Shown in pieces: positions 18,138 to 27,677 of a stretch of 64,000 nucleotides of DNA. The notes below the pieces were generated by a model. The model ran no database searches. It had not been told where the DNA came from and saw only the letters and a list, made by a program, of their open reading frames with translations. The stretch's first letter is position 1. Every line of letters begins with the position of its first letter. Both the position numbers and the translations under genes were made by a program. The stretch lies in assembly GCA_041397725.1 (NCBI GenBank), contig JAWKVZ010000006.1, forward strand, positions 272,217 to 336,216, read 5' to 3'. Source of the DNA: JAGRKR01 sp041397725. GTDB lineage: Bacteria > Pseudomonadota > Alphaproteobacteria > Rhizobiales > Hyphomicrobiaceae.

Positions 18138-20399
18138 GTGCCCTATTCCGAATATCGCCCCGAGCTGATGGGCTCGGCCACGCTCGAGCCGTCGGGACAA
18201 CTCGAGGCCGGCTCCTACCAGTCGCTGACCCTCGTCTACACGTGCGGCCGCTTCGGCATCGACGACACCGGCAGCATCAAGATCGGGTTTCGCTTCGCCA
18301 CGGATTTCGGGCCCGTACAGTTCACCGACCCCAAGGCACCCGGCTACACCACGGCAGAGGCCTCCAACGGCGCGACGCTCGAATGCAAGTGGGAGTTCAA
18401 GCGCAACATCCGCCCATGGAGCCGCTCGCTCTACATCGGCGTGGCCAAGCACTTCCTGAAGCCGGGCGACACCATCACCATCCGCTTTGGCGATCGCCGC
18501 CAGGGCTCGCCGGGCATTCGCCTGCAGACCTATTGCGAGCGCGAGTTCGAGTTCCGCGTGCTCGTGGACGCCATTGCCACCTACGACTACGTTGCGCTGC
18601 CCGAAAGCCCGCGCATCGACATCGTGCCGGGACCGCCGTCGCGCTGGCGCGCCATCCTGCCGACGCTCGTCCGCCAGGGCGAGGCTTTCCGCCTGTCGAT
18701 CAAATCGGACGACAAGTGGGGAAATCCCTCGAACCAGATCGACACGACGTTGACACTCGAGGCCAGCCGGCCGGTCAAAGGACTGCCGCAGACCCTGAAA
18801 TTCGAGAAAGGCGCCTTCGCCGCCGTCGCCGACGGCCTTACGCTCGACGAGCCCGGGGACGTGCTCATCACCGTCAAGGACGCGAACGGCGCCGTACTCT
18901 GCCGCACCAACCCGTTGCGCGCCGCGCCGGCCGACACCACGCCGCTCGTCCACTTCTGGGGTGACATCCACGGCCAGTCCAACGAGACGCTCGGGACCAA
19001 CACCGCGCGCGAGTATTTCGCCTTCGGGCGCGACCGGGCGTTTCTCGACGTGATCAGCCACCAGGGCAACGATTTCCAGATCACGGGTGCTTTCTGGAAG
19101 GAGCTCAACGCGCTCTCGGCCGAGTTCGACAAGCCGGGCACGTTCTGCTGCTTTCCCGGCTACGAATGGTCGGCGAATACCGCGGTCGGCGGCGATCGCA
19201 ACGTCTATTTCCGCCGTGAGGGCGAGCGCATCCATCGCTCGTCGCACGCGCAGATCGCCGACGCCGTCGACATCGTCGACGAGCCCGCCGACGCCCACAC
19301 CGCCCACGAGTTGTTCGAAAAGCTGGCCGGGCGCGATTGCGTAGTCATGGCCCATGTCGGCGGCCGCTACGCCGATGTCACCTTCGCCCACGACGGCCGC
19401 CTCGAGACCGCCGTCGAGGTACACTCGTCCTGGGGCACGTTCGAGTGGATCGTCCGCGACGCCTTCGAGAAGGGTTATCGCGTCGGCATCGTCGGCAACT
19501 CCGACGGTCACAAGGGGCGGCCCGGCTCGTGCTATCCCGGCGCCTCGTTCTTCGGCTCGTTCGGCGGGCTGACCTGCTATCTCGCGTCCCGGCTCGATCG
19601 CGACGCCATCTTCGACTCCATGCGTCGGCGCCGCCACTACGCCACGACCGGCAATCGCATGCTGCTCGATGTGCAAGCCACCCTCGCGAGCGAGGCAACA
19701 CTCTTCCACGCCGATCCCGACCTCTTCCCGGACGCCGGCTCCGAGCCTGCACGCCGGCTCATCATGGGCGACATTGCCCGCACCGCCGAGGATGAGGTCG
19801 AATTCGACATCGAGGTGCACGCCTCCGCACCGATCGAGCATCTCGACATCTTCGACGGCCTCACGCATCTCGAGCGCATCCGCCCCTATGGCGACGGCGA
19901 CCTCGGCGGGCGGGTCAGGCTGGTCTACACGGGCGCCGAGTATCGCGGCCGCGCCCGCACGACGACATGGGACGGCAAGCTGCGCATCGACGGCAATGCC
20001 ATCGTCCGCGCGGAAATGTTCAACAACTGGAACCTCGATCGCGGCATCCAAGGCCAGGACGCGACCTCCGTCAGCTGGAAGGCCGTGACGACGGGCAATT
20101 ACGGCGGCATCGACCTGTGGCTCAAGGACGGCGCGCGCGGGCGGATCGCCTTCGAGACGAAGCCTGTCGGCGGCGAGGCCTCGATCGAGGCTCTGGGTGT
20201 CGAGCCGATGACGTTCGACGCCGCCGGACTCGAGCGCGCCGTCACCCTGCAACGGCTGCCCGAGCGCATGCACGAGACGCGGCTGAAGCTGCGGCGCAGA
20301 CTGAAACTCCGCCCGGACGGGGACACGCGTCTCTATGTGCGCATTCAGCAGGAGGACGGGCATCGCGCCTGGTCGAGCCCGATCTACCTCATTCGCTGA
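18138..20399 (+). CDS. DUF3604 / PHP-type metal-dependent hydrolase
   Basis: 753 residues, GTG start with GGGAGGA ending 3 bases upstream. The N-terminal ~270 residues are beta-rich and of unknown fold. A PHP-like domain begins with 'HFWGDIHGQS' (about 272-281), continues with 'DVISHQGND', 'FPGYEWSAN', 'VVMAHVGG', 'VEVHSSWGTFEW' and 'GIVGNSDGHKGRPG', giving the set of His/Asp metal ligands expected of DUF3604. There is no signal peptide. Homologues are widespread but the substrate is unknown. Divergent from the AAA ATPase gene. Confidence 0.82.
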   Translation: MPYSEYRPELMGSATLEPSGQLEAGSYQSLTLVYTCGRFGIDDTGSIKIGFRFATDFGPVQFTDPKAPGYTTAEASNGATLECKWEFKRNIRPWSRSLYIGVAKHFLKPGDTITIRFGDRRQGSPGIRLQTYCEREFEFRVLVDAIATYDYVALPESPRIDIVPGPPSRWRAILPTLVRQGEAFRLSIKSDDKWGNPSNQIDTTLTLEASRPVKGLPQTLKFEKGAFAAVADGLTLDEPGDVLITVKDANGAVLCRTNPLRAAPADTTPLVHFWGDIHGQSNETLGTNTAREYFAFGRDRAFLDVISHQGNDFQITGAFWKELNALSAEFDKPGTFCCFPGYEWSANTAVGGDRNVYFRREGERIHRSSHAQIADAVDIVDEPADAHTAHELFEKLAGRDCVVMAHVGGRYADVTFAHDGRLETAVEVHSSWGTFEWIVRDAFEKGYRVGIVGNSDGHKGRPGSCYPGASFFGSFGGLTCYLASRLDRDAIFDSMRRRRHYATTGNRMLLDVQATLASEATLFHADPDLFPDAGSEPARRLIMGDIARTAEDEVEFDIEVHASAPIEHLDIFDGLTHLERIRPYGDGDLGGRVRLVYTGAEYRGRARTTTWDGKLRIDGNAIVRAEMFNNWNLDRGIQGQDATSVSWKAVTTGNYGGIDLWLKDGARGRIAFETKPVGGEASIEALGVEPMTFDAAGLERAVTLQRLPERMHETRLKLRRRLKLRPDGDTRLYVRIQQEDGHRAWSSPIYLIR

Positions 20400-20416
20400 G
20401 CGGCGGCAGTCCGGCG

Positions 20417-21487
20417 CTATCTAAGGATGACGCTCTTGCGTCGCGTGGGGCCGTCCTGCGCCGGGGCTCCTCGCGCCAACCGGCGAGCGATGGCGTCCAG
20501 GCGCGGGCCGAGAGCCTCCCCGCCCCCACGCTGGGGCTCGGAGGGTTGCAGACGCTCTTTCCGCTCCCAACCGCTGATCAGCTTTTTCGCGCGCTCGAAG
20601 GCCTCGGGCAGGGAATGCGTCTGCCGTAGGGAGCGGTTGAAGAACGCGTCGCCGAAATAGGTCCAATACCGCTCATTCGAGCAGCCGAACGACGTGCGAT
20701 CCGCGCGCGAAGCCGTCAGCACCAGCGTGTTCCGATCCCGAAGTGCCGGTATGAAGCTGCCGGAATGGCAGGCCGATAGCACGACGACGCGATATTTGAT
20801 GCGGGACGCATCCAGCATGCGCTTCAGCATCGCCGGCGTCAGGTCGTTGAAGGAAAAGCGCGGGAATGAAACCGCGAGCAAGCCTTCCGTTCCATGGGTC
20901 GTGACAAACAATACGAGCACGTCCTTGTCGACGTCCATGATGCGGCCGAGACGCAGCAGAGCGCGCTCGAGATTGCTGGCGTTGGCAAGCGGCAGCGTCG
21001 TGACGGTCGAGTGATGATTGGCAAAGAGCAGAGACCGGCCGCGGGTGCCGAACCGCGCATCGAAGAGATCGCGCGCCTGGGAGGCCTCGCGGAGAAACAC
21101 GTCCTGTCCGGAGTAAGCGGCCAATCCCACGAAATAGACTTGCGGCCGGTCTTTCGGCGAAGGCGCCAGAGCGCCGATCGCTCGCTCCAGCAACTCGCCT
21201 TGCCTGTAATAAGTCGCTTCCACGTCCAGGATCGGACCACGCCGCCGCCGGACGCTGCGGTCGGGTCCGCGTGACGGACCGGGACGCGCGCCGTCCTGGC
21301 CGTTGTCGGACTTGCCGCCGCGCTCCACGGCGAAACCCGGGCTCGACCATAACGACAGCAGCGCGACAGCCGCCACGATCCCGGCGAACGCCGCGCGCCA
21401 CCACCCCGCACGTTGCCGCCTCGCGCGGCAGTCCCGGCAGCGACAGCACCCGGCATCGCACGTAGCCGCATCATCGTGGCAGACCAT
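20417..21487 (-). CDS. Membrane-anchored C13 (legumain-like) peptidase
   Basis: 356 residues from the ATG at 21487, preceded by GGAGAG at 5 bases. Layout: a short cytoplasmic head with six cysteines (C3, C10, C14, C15, C17, C20), an arginine-rich patch, one membrane helix (about 29-50), a low-complexity basic linker (60-85), then a caspase-fold domain with the dyad His198 (VTTHGTEG) and Cys240 (LSACHSGSF). This matches peptidase family C13 (legumain/GPI-transamidase). The catalytic domain should face the periplasm. The frame stays open to 21661, but the upstream part lacks family features. Bacterial C13 proteins are mostly uncharacterised; the target is unknown. Confidence 0.82.
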   Translation of the reverse strand: MVCHDDAATCDAGCCRCRDCRARRQRAGWWRAAFAGIVAAVALLSLWSSPGFAVERGGKSDNGQDGARPGPSRGPDRSVRRRRGPILDVEATYYRQGELLERAIGALAPSPKDRPQVYFVGLAAYSGQDVFLREASQARDLFDARFGTRGRSLLFANHHSTVTTLPLANASNLERALLRLGRIMDVDKDVLVLFVTTHGTEGLLAVSFPRFSFNDLTPAMLKRMLDASRIKYRVVVLSACHSGSFIPALRDRNTLVLTASRADRTSFGCSNERYWTYFGDAFFNRSLRQTHSLPEAFERAKKLISGWERKERLQPSEPQRGGGEALGPRLDAIARRLARGAPAQDGPTRRKSVILR

Positions 21488-22162
21488 TGTCACTCTCCAG
21501 CCAAGGCCGTTGACGCCGCATTCCGCCCGCGTCGCCTGCATGGGATGCCGAAACATCATCCCGGAACAGAAAAGTCGGGGCTCGCCAAGCAAGCGACGCG
21601 ACCAGGCGAGCATCATGGCTCGCAATCGCGGTCGCTTCTTGACCAAGGCCGTCGCGTCCACAAAGCCTGATCCGGCGCACCAGAGCCGTCAAGCGCGCCG
21701 CTCGGCCGCTAACGCCCATTTGATTGCACGCCGCTCAGCCCTCACCCCCTGCGACTCCCCGCGCCAGGAGGCCAGGATTGGCGCGGTCGACGCTTTCCGG
21801 GCGTCCGGGTCGATGAGCCCCGGTGCCGCCCCAGGATCTCGTCCCGACGCAAAATCTGCAGAGCGATGCAGAAGGACGCATCGCGGTTCTGCGTTGTGTT
21901 CGCCACAGCGACGCCCCGAGACGCGCAGTTGAGAAGACGGGCGGGTGAGAAACAGCTCGCGCGGGAAATTAAGATTCTCGCCCCTGCCCAGCCGGAAGTT
22001 GACCACAAAGCCAAATAAGGGAAAAACAGGCGCTCATCCAATTGACGACAACGTGCAAATGCGCTAATTCGCCAACAATCATCGATCAAAGCGTCGTAAC
22101 GTCTTCGTTAACCGATATCGACGAACCTCCGCAACACACAAACATCACGTAAGGAGCCGTAC
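21488..22162. other. 675-bp intergenic region, promoter of hns at its end
   Basis: No supported gene. The first 450 bp have the base use of the surroundings and only accidental frames; the last 200 bp are clearly more AT-rich and contain the H-NS gene promoter. H-NS genes are often preceded by AT-rich autoregulatory DNA, which would fit. Confidence 0.5.
22044..22072 (+). promoter_or_regulatory. Promoter of the H-NS family gene
   Basis: TTGACG (22044-22049) is separated by 17 bases from TAATTC (22067-22072). This predicts a transcript start near 22079 and an 85-base leader. AAGGAG lies at 22151-22156, 6 bases before the ATG. Confidence 0.6.
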
Positions 22163-22483
22163 ATGAAGGATTCACAGCTCGAGAAGCTCAACGTCAAAGA
22201 GCTTTTGGATCTGCGCGAGCGGCTGGACGACATGATCGCGAGCAAGCAGGATCGCGAGAAGGCGGACCTGAAGGCGCGATTCGAGAATATGGCCAAGGAA
22301 GCAGGCCTGAGCCTCGGCGAGATCGTCGGAGGGCGTGGGCGCAAGGCCGGACGCAGCAAGAGCGCCGCTGGCGTCAAGTACCAGCACAACGACAATCCTG
22401 CTCTGACGTGGAGCGGCCGCGGTCGCAAGCCGAAGTGGCTTTCCGAGGCGACCGGCGATATCGAGCGCTTCCGCGTACGCTGA
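22163..22483 (+). CDS. H-NS family nucleoid protein (HvrA-like)
   Basis: 106 residues. The N-terminal half is a coiled-coil oligomerisation segment (ELLDLRERLDDMIASKQ). The C-terminus has the H-NS DNA-binding signature 'ALTWSGRGRKPKWL' (about 80-94). HvrA-type H-NS proteins in Rhodobacterales/Hyphomicrobiales silence AT-rich DNA and modulate photosynthesis or nitrogen-fixation genes. Strong AAGGAG ribosome site. It stands alone between two long non-coding stretches, a common setting for abundant regulators. Confidence 0.93.
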   Translation: MKDSQLEKLNVKELLDLRERLDDMIASKQDREKADLKARFENMAKEAGLSLGEIVGGRGRKAGRSKSAAGVKYQHNDNPALTWSGRGRKPKWLSEATGDIERFRVR

Positions 22484-23287
22484 AGCGCGATCGGGTTTCG
22501 TGGACGCGCGCAGCGCGGGCGTCCAGACCGATCATGCAGCGGCCTCGCGCAGTCACTCGCGCTGAAGCTGCAGACCGTCCCGACGCTGTCAATGCTCCCG
22601 ACCGCTATCTTCAGGATGCGTCGGGAGCATCGCATTTCAGGTGCCGCCACCGCCCCGCTGCACATTAAAAGTCATGGCCATGGGCGCCGTATTTCCAACC
22701 GCCTCGGCCAATCTGTTGACGCGCAATTGCGCTCTGCTCATTCGCTGGACAGTGAGCGCAACGGAGCTGGATATCCGCAATATTGTAGTCCCGTCATTCG
22801 ATTTCAGAAGTTTTTCAACGCACCGCCAGCGGAAAGCAATCCTAGATGGAGAGCCTGATGCCGGCTCGCACTTCTTCCGTGATCAGATGTCCGGACATTG
22901 GCGCGAGCACGTCGCCGCAGGCGCTTAATGCCACTCGTGAGTGCAACTCATCCGGAAATCGCGCGATTTCAAGTTGCTGAAAGTTTCGCGGGCGCAATGC
23001 AAGGCCGCATTCTCAGCAGTCGCGGAAAATATGAATTTCATAATCCAACCAGTACGGAGCGCCAGGACGGCGTCGGCGAGCTGGAGTGCAGCGCCCATGC
23101 GACATGCGGGACGGAACTGCCAACCAGCATCGGCTGCCGGCCGTGCCCGATGTCCCCTCCGGCGACAGCAGGTGTCGCGCGGCTATGCACAGCTGCCATT
23201 CAATCTCCGGAATCCTCGCATTGAGTAGAGTCCGACCGCTGCGTATCATCGTGCCGGAAGCTGCGTGACCTCGACCGAAAGACACTC
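22484..23287. other. 804-bp non-coding region with palindromes
   Basis: No frame here has family features or a good ribosome site. It contains the hns 3' hairpin, a perfect 12-bp palindrome GCGCAATTGCGC (22721-22732) and an 8-bp perfect stem TTGCGCTC / GAGCGCAA (22727-22761). The palindrome directly follows TTGACG (22716-22721), so a small RNA or regulated promoter is possible. No known RNA family is recognised. Confidence 0.45.
22502..22524 (+). terminator. Hairpin downstream of the H-NS gene
   Basis: GGACGC and GCGTCC pair around an inner CGC-AGC-GCG hairpin with one G-G mismatch, starting 18 bases after the hns stop. No U-run follows, so it may be a factor-dependent or stabilising 3' end. 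Confidence 0.45.
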
Positions 23288-24487
23288 ATGTTCCGCAATC
23301 CACTCGCGCTCATCGTGCGCGCATTCCTGATCGGCCTGCCGGTCGTGCTCGCGACGCTGTCGCCGGCCGCCGCCGAGACGACGCTGAAGGACGTGCTCGA
23401 GCGCATGACGCCGGAGCAGCGAGGCGTCTACGAGCGCTATCGGGCGGCCCGCCGCGACTACTCCCAGCAGCTCGAGGCCTACTGGCGCGTCGTCTACGAG
23501 CGGCGGGATGGCCGGCGGCGCAAGCGGCGCAGCGGCACGCCGTTCGTGGCGGAGGACTATGTCCACACGCACCCGCCCGCGTACCGCGGCCCGAGCCTGC
23601 GCAAAGACATCGTCGAGATGCTGAAGGTGCTGCGCAAGCCCGTCGAAACGCGGCCCATACCTTCCGTCGCCGACTTCCTGGCGAGCGCCAAGCACTTCTA
23701 CAAGTTCGTCCCTGAGCGCACGAGCGAGCCGGAATTCAAGCGCCGCTACGCGCAGGAGGCGCTGGCGGCCGGCCTGCGCAAGGATCAGGTTCTGCGCGTG
23801 TATGCGCTGGAGACCGGCGGCCAGGGCACCGCCGACATGCAGGCCGGCATCAACCCGATTTCCGGCAAGGGCCGCCCCATCTCGACCGCGCTCGGCTACG
23901 CACAGCTTCTGCACGCCAATTCCGTCAACGAGCTGGTCAAGAATGGCGACGAATTCGTGCGCCGCCTGCAGCGCATGGCCACCTGGCGAGGCACGCCGCC
24001 GTGGCGCGTTCGCGCGCTCCGTCAGAAGGCCGTCGTCGTTCGCGAGATGACGCGGGCGGCGAAGAAGGTTCCGAACACCTGGTCCGCACACATGGCGTTC
24101 GCGGCGACACCGCGCGGGCTCGGCATCCATGCCCTGAACCTCGACGCAGACATCGGACCCTGGCTCCAGGTGATCAAGCTGGCGAGCCTCAAGACGACCG
24201 CAGAGAAGGCCGGCCGGCCGCGCCTCAGCGGCGCCGAGATCGAGCTCATGAACCTCGCCGGTCCCGGAACGGGCCTGGAGATGATGACTCCCATCGGCAG
24301 CCGCATGCCGACGGCCAATTTCTTCAGTCGCACGGGCTACGAGCGCAACCCCATCGTCCATAAGAGGACGTCGCTCGAGCTCCTGCGCAAGCTCGACGAG
24401 CGCATGGACGTGCAGCTCAAGAAGCCGGGCGCTGTCGAATTCGCCCGCATCTTCGACGAGGTGATCCGCCGCCAGCGCCGGCGCTGA
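23288..24487 (+). CDS. Secreted protein with lysozyme/transglycosylase-like motif
   Basis: 399 residues. A signal peptide (about 1-29, cleavage after SPAAA) leads into a charged helical region (45-85) and a globular part. Residues 172-210 read YALETGGQGTADMQ ... ALGYAQLL, resembling the catalytic Glu (E175) and the G-[LY]-x-Q segment (203-206) of lytic transglycosylases. The rest does not match any family I recognise. The protein is probably periplasmic and acts on or binds peptidoglycan, but this is inference from one short motif. The start could be an upstream codon; the ATG at 23288 gives a clean signal peptide. Confidence 0.7.
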   Translation: MFRNPLALIVRAFLIGLPVVLATLSPAAAETTLKDVLERMTPEQRGVYERYRAARRDYSQQLEAYWRVVYERRDGRRRKRRSGTPFVAEDYVHTHPPAYRGPSLRKDIVEMLKVLRKPVETRPIPSVADFLASAKHFYKFVPERTSEPEFKRRYAQEALAAGLRKDQVLRVYALETGGQGTADMQAGINPISGKGRPISTALGYAQLLHANSVNELVKNGDEFVRRLQRMATWRGTPPWRVRALRQKAVVVREMTRAAKKVPNTWSAHMAFAATPRGLGIHALNLDADIGPWLQVIKLASLKTTAEKAGRPRLSGAEIELMNLAGPGTGLEMMTPIGSRMPTANFFSRTGYERNPIVHKRTSLELLRKLDERMDVQLKKPGAVEFARIFDEVIRRQRRR

Positions 24488-24514
24488 AGCCGCGGCGACA
24501 GCAGCCGGAGGCGG

Positions 24515-25411
24515 TCACGGCCACTTCACGAGCGGCGGCATGGACGAGAGGATCGAGTCCACGTTACCCCCCGTGCGCAGGCCGAAAATCGTGCCGCGAT
24601 CATAGAGCAGGTTGAACTCGACATAGCGTCCGCGGCGCACGAGCTGCTCGTCGCGCTCGACGCGCGTATAGGGCTTGGCGTAGTTGCGCCGCACCAGCTC
24701 GGGATAGACGGCGAGGAACTGCTGCCCGACATCGCGCGTGAAGGCGAACCCGGCGCTCCACCCGCCCTGCTCCCGGGTGGGCGTCAGATAGTCGTAGAAG
24801 ATGCCGCCGATGCCGCGCATCTCGTTACGGTGCGGAAGAAAGAAGTACTCGTCGCACCAGGACTTGTAGCGGTTGTAGTCGGCCACCGCATGCTGCGCAC
24901 AGGCCTTCTCCATGGCCGCATGGAAGGTGCGGGTGTCGACATCCTCCTGCGTGCGCCGGCTCGCCAGTACCGGCGTCAGGTCTGCACCGCCACCGAACCA
25001 CCACTTGGTCGTGACCACGAACCGCGTATTCATGTGAACTGCGGGCACGTTGGGGTTGCGCAAGTGCGCGATGAGAGAAACGCCGGAGGCCCAGAACCGG
25101 GGATCCTCGTCCGCACCGGGAATCTGCTTGCGGAACTCGGGCGAGAACTCGCCGTGGACCGTTGACGTGTGCACCCCGACCTTCTCGAAGACGCGACCAT
25201 GCATCATGCGCATAGTGCCGCCGCCGCCATCAGCGCCCGTATGGTCGGTTCGCTTCCAGAGCTTGCGCTGGAACCGTCCCGGGGCGAGATCACAGTGCAG
25301 CGCCCCTGACGGCAGGGACTCCTCCAGCTCCTCGAATTTCCGGGCGATGTCGTCCGCCAGGGTGCGGAACCAGTCGCTCGCCAGGGCTTTCCAGGTATCG
25401 AGATCGCTCAT
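24515..25411 (-). CDS. hemF: Oxygen-dependent coproporphyrinogen III oxidase
   Basis: 298 residues, normal length. Family signatures 'GGGTMRMMHGRVFEKVGV', 'HMNTRFVVTTKWWFGGGADLTP' and 'YCDEYF'-like 'SWCDEYFFLPHRNE' are present. HemF oxidatively decarboxylates coproporphyrinogen III to protoporphyrinogen IX in haem synthesis, using O2 and no cofactor. The ATG at 25411 follows GAGG at 6 bases; the longer frame upstream lacks family sequence. It is not linked to the hemCDY cluster at 58-64 kb. The next gene (ABC transporter) is divergent. Confidence 0.96.
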   Translation of the reverse strand: MSDLDTWKALASDWFRTLADDIARKFEELEESLPSGALHCDLAPGRFQRKLWKRTDHTGADGGGGTMRMMHGRVFEKVGVHTSTVHGEFSPEFRKQIPGADEDPRFWASGVSLIAHLRNPNVPAVHMNTRFVVTTKWWFGGGADLTPVLASRRTQEDVDTRTFHAAMEKACAQHAVADYNRYKSWCDEYFFLPHRNEMRGIGGIFYDYLTPTREQGGWSAGFAFTRDVGQQFLAVYPELVRRNYAKPYTRVERDEQLVRRGRYVEFNLLYDRGTIFGLRTGGNVDSILSSMPPLVKWP

Positions 25412-25742
25412 AGTCGCCTCACGTTCCGAAATCCACACGCACCGGCGAAACGTCCGCCGCCGCGCCGCCCGTCCTTGAAGGCCATCCCGACGCGGACCAT
25501 ATGCGATCTTGCGGCACGGCCGCCGCGGGTGGCACGCGACGCCCTCGTGGCGCGGGTCGTGTGACCGCCACCGCGAATGCCGCACCAGATGTGCCGCGCG
25601 GACAGTAGATCAACAATCCATCTGATGGAATTGCCTTGCGGGCGCCATCGTGGGATGGCTCGCCTGGTCCGGCGGGCGCCGCCGGCACCACCAAGGCGGC
25701 TCAATTCCCGGCTGGATAGGGGCGCGCCCAGGAGTTCGTGCA

Positions 25743-27611
25743 ATGCTTCGCTGGTTCGAGAGCCGCATCGACCCCTTCGCCCAGCGCCAGGCGGAGCAGC
25801 CACCGGATTCGCTGCTGCGCTTCTACTGGCATCACGTGGCGCCCGTCTGGCCGGCTTTCGCCGCTCTGGTCGTCATCGATTTCCTGGCGGCGCTGAGCGA
25901 GGTGGCGCTGCTGGCGTTCCTCGGCAAGCTCGTCGACATGATGAAGCTCGCCGACACGCCGGCCACGTTCATGGCGGACAACTGGTCCGCGCTGCTGATG
26001 ATGGCCTTCGTCGCCCTGGCTGTCCGGCCGTTCCTGTTCACGGCCTTCGACATCGCCAAGAACCAGGTCATCGCCGCACCGTTCCAGACGCGCGTGCGCT
26101 GGAACTCCCACGCCTATGTGCTGCGCCAGAGCCTCGGCTATTTCCAGAACGACTTCGCGGGTCGCATCGCCAACAAGGTCATGCAGACGGCATCGGCCAT
26201 GCGCGACAGCATCGTCCAGTTGAGCGATGCCGCGGTCTATGTGAGCGTGCAGTGGCTGGCCGCCCTCGGGCTGTTCCTGGCGATCGACGTCTGGCTGGTG
26301 ACGCCGCTGCTGGTGTGGCTCGCCTGCTATGCGAGTGTGCTCGTCTATTTCGTGCCGCGCATCCGCAAGCGGTCCATGGCCGCCTCCGAGGCGCGCTCCA
26401 TGCTTCTCGGCCGCATCGTCGACAGCTACACCAACATCCTCACCGTCAAGCTGTTCGCCCACGCCGAGCGGGAGGACGCCTATGCCCAGAAGGCGCTCGC
26501 GGAGCAGACGGAGAAGCAGCAGGCCTCCCTGCGCCTCACGACCGCGATGACCGCCGTGCTGTTCACGCTCAACGGCCTGCTGATCACAGGCGCCACCGCG
26601 CTCGCACTGACGCTCTGGAGCGCTGGCTCGGTCTCGCTCGGCGGCGTGGCGCTGGTCACGACTCTCGTCATCCGCATTTCGCAGATGTCGGGATGGGTGC
26701 TGTTCCTGGTCGCCGGCCTTTTCGAGAACATCGGCGTTGTCGAGGAGGGCATGGAGATGATCTCGCGCCCGCACCAGATCGTCGACGCACCCGATGCCAG
26801 GACGCTCGAGGTGCCTCGCGGCGAAATCCGCTTCGAGGGGATCGGCTTCAACTACGGTAGCATCAAGGGGCTGCCGGGCGCCGACCCCAAGCGCATCATC
26901 GAAGGTCTGTCCCTGACGATCCGCCCCGGCGAGAAGGTCGGTCTGGTCGGACGCTCGGGCGCGGGCAAGTCGACGCTCGTCAATCTCCTGCTCCGCTTCT
27001 ACGACCTCGAGCGGGGTCGCATCCTGATCGACGGGCAGGACATCGCCAAGGTGACGCAGGAGAGCCTGCGGGCGAAGATCGGCATGGTCACGCAGGATAC
27101 TTCCCTCCTGCACCGCTCCGTGCTCGACAACATCCTCTACGGCCGCCCCGAGGCGGGCCTGGACGGCGCGATCGAGGCCGCCAGGCGTGCCCATGCGCAC
27201 GAGTTCATACTCGGCCTCGAGGACAAGGACGGCCGCACCGGCTACGAGGCGCGGGTCGGCGAGCGCGGCGTCAAGCTGTCGGGTGGCCAGCGCCAGCGCA
27301 TCGCCATAGCGCGCGTGCTGCTCAAGGATGCGCCGATCCTGATCATGGACGAGGCCACGAGCGCCCTCGACAGCGAGGCGGAGGGCGCCATCCAGGAGCA
27401 GCTCTTCAACCTGATGGCCGACAAGACCGTGATCGCGATCGCTCATCGGCTGTCCACCATCGCGGCGATGGACCGGCTCATCGTGCTCGATGCGGGCCAT
27501 ATCGTCGAGGAAGGCACGCACGACGAACTCTTGCGCAAGGGCGGCCACTACGCCAGTCTCTGGGCGCGCCAGTCGGGCGGCTTTCGCGCCCACGAGGCGG
27601 CGACGATATAG
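25743..27611 (+). CDS. ABC transporter, fused permease and ATP-binding subunit
   Basis: 622 residues from the ATG at 25743 (AGGAG 8 bases upstream). The N-terminal six-helix ABC exporter domain covers about 35-330. The ATPase domain has Walker A GRSGAGKST (403-411), Q-loop VTQDTS, signature LSGGQRQR (about 512-519), Walker B ILIMDEATSALD and the H-loop IAHRLST. The type is the homodimeric MsbA/multidrug-like exporter. It is followed 66 bp later by mobA, but a transport role in molybdenum cofactor supply is not indicated by the sequence. Substrate unknown. Confidence 0.92.
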   Translation: MLRWFESRIDPFAQRQAEQPPDSLLRFYWHHVAPVWPAFAALVVIDFLAALSEVALLAFLGKLVDMMKLADTPATFMADNWSALLMMAFVALAVRPFLFTAFDIAKNQVIAAPFQTRVRWNSHAYVLRQSLGYFQNDFAGRIANKVMQTASAMRDSIVQLSDAAVYVSVQWLAALGLFLAIDVWLVTPLLVWLACYASVLVYFVPRIRKRSMAASEARSMLLGRIVDSYTNILTVKLFAHAEREDAYAQKALAEQTEKQQASLRLTTAMTAVLFTLNGLLITGATALALTLWSAGSVSLGGVALVTTLVIRISQMSGWVLFLVAGLFENIGVVEEGMEMISRPHQIVDAPDARTLEVPRGEIRFEGIGFNYGSIKGLPGADPKRIIEGLSLTIRPGEKVGLVGRSGAGKSTLVNLLLRFYDLERGRILIDGQDIAKVTQESLRAKIGMVTQDTSLLHRSVLDNILYGRPEAGLDGAIEAARRAHAHEFILGLEDKDGRTGYEARVGERGVKLSGGQRQRIAIARVLLKDAPILIMDEATSALDSEAEGAIQEQLFNLMADKTVIAIAHRLSTIAAMDRLIVLDAGHIVEEGTHDELLRKGGHYASLWARQSGGFRAHEAATI

Positions 27612-27677
27612 GTCGCGCTGCGATGGTAAACACCGGCCGCCATGGCCGGCAGTGAAGCGGGAACGGTTCGGATCGCC

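Noticed and set aside
17715..20363. An 882-codon minus-strand frame across the DUF3604 gene
   Set aside because: No recognisable domain or ribosome site; it overlaps two well supported genes in their shadow frames.
16885..20399. AAA ATPase plus PHP-type gene as a possible defence pair
   Set aside because: The genes are divergent, both belong to families with many non-defence members, and no nuclease, toxin or mobile-element context is present.
22592..23228. Several 80-108-codon frames in the 804-bp gap
   Set aside because: They overlap one another, lack ribosome sites and show no domain; treated as non-coding.
25701..27593. A 630-codon minus-strand frame opposite the ABC transporter
   Set aside because: Antisense shadow; the plus strand has every ABC ATPase motif.
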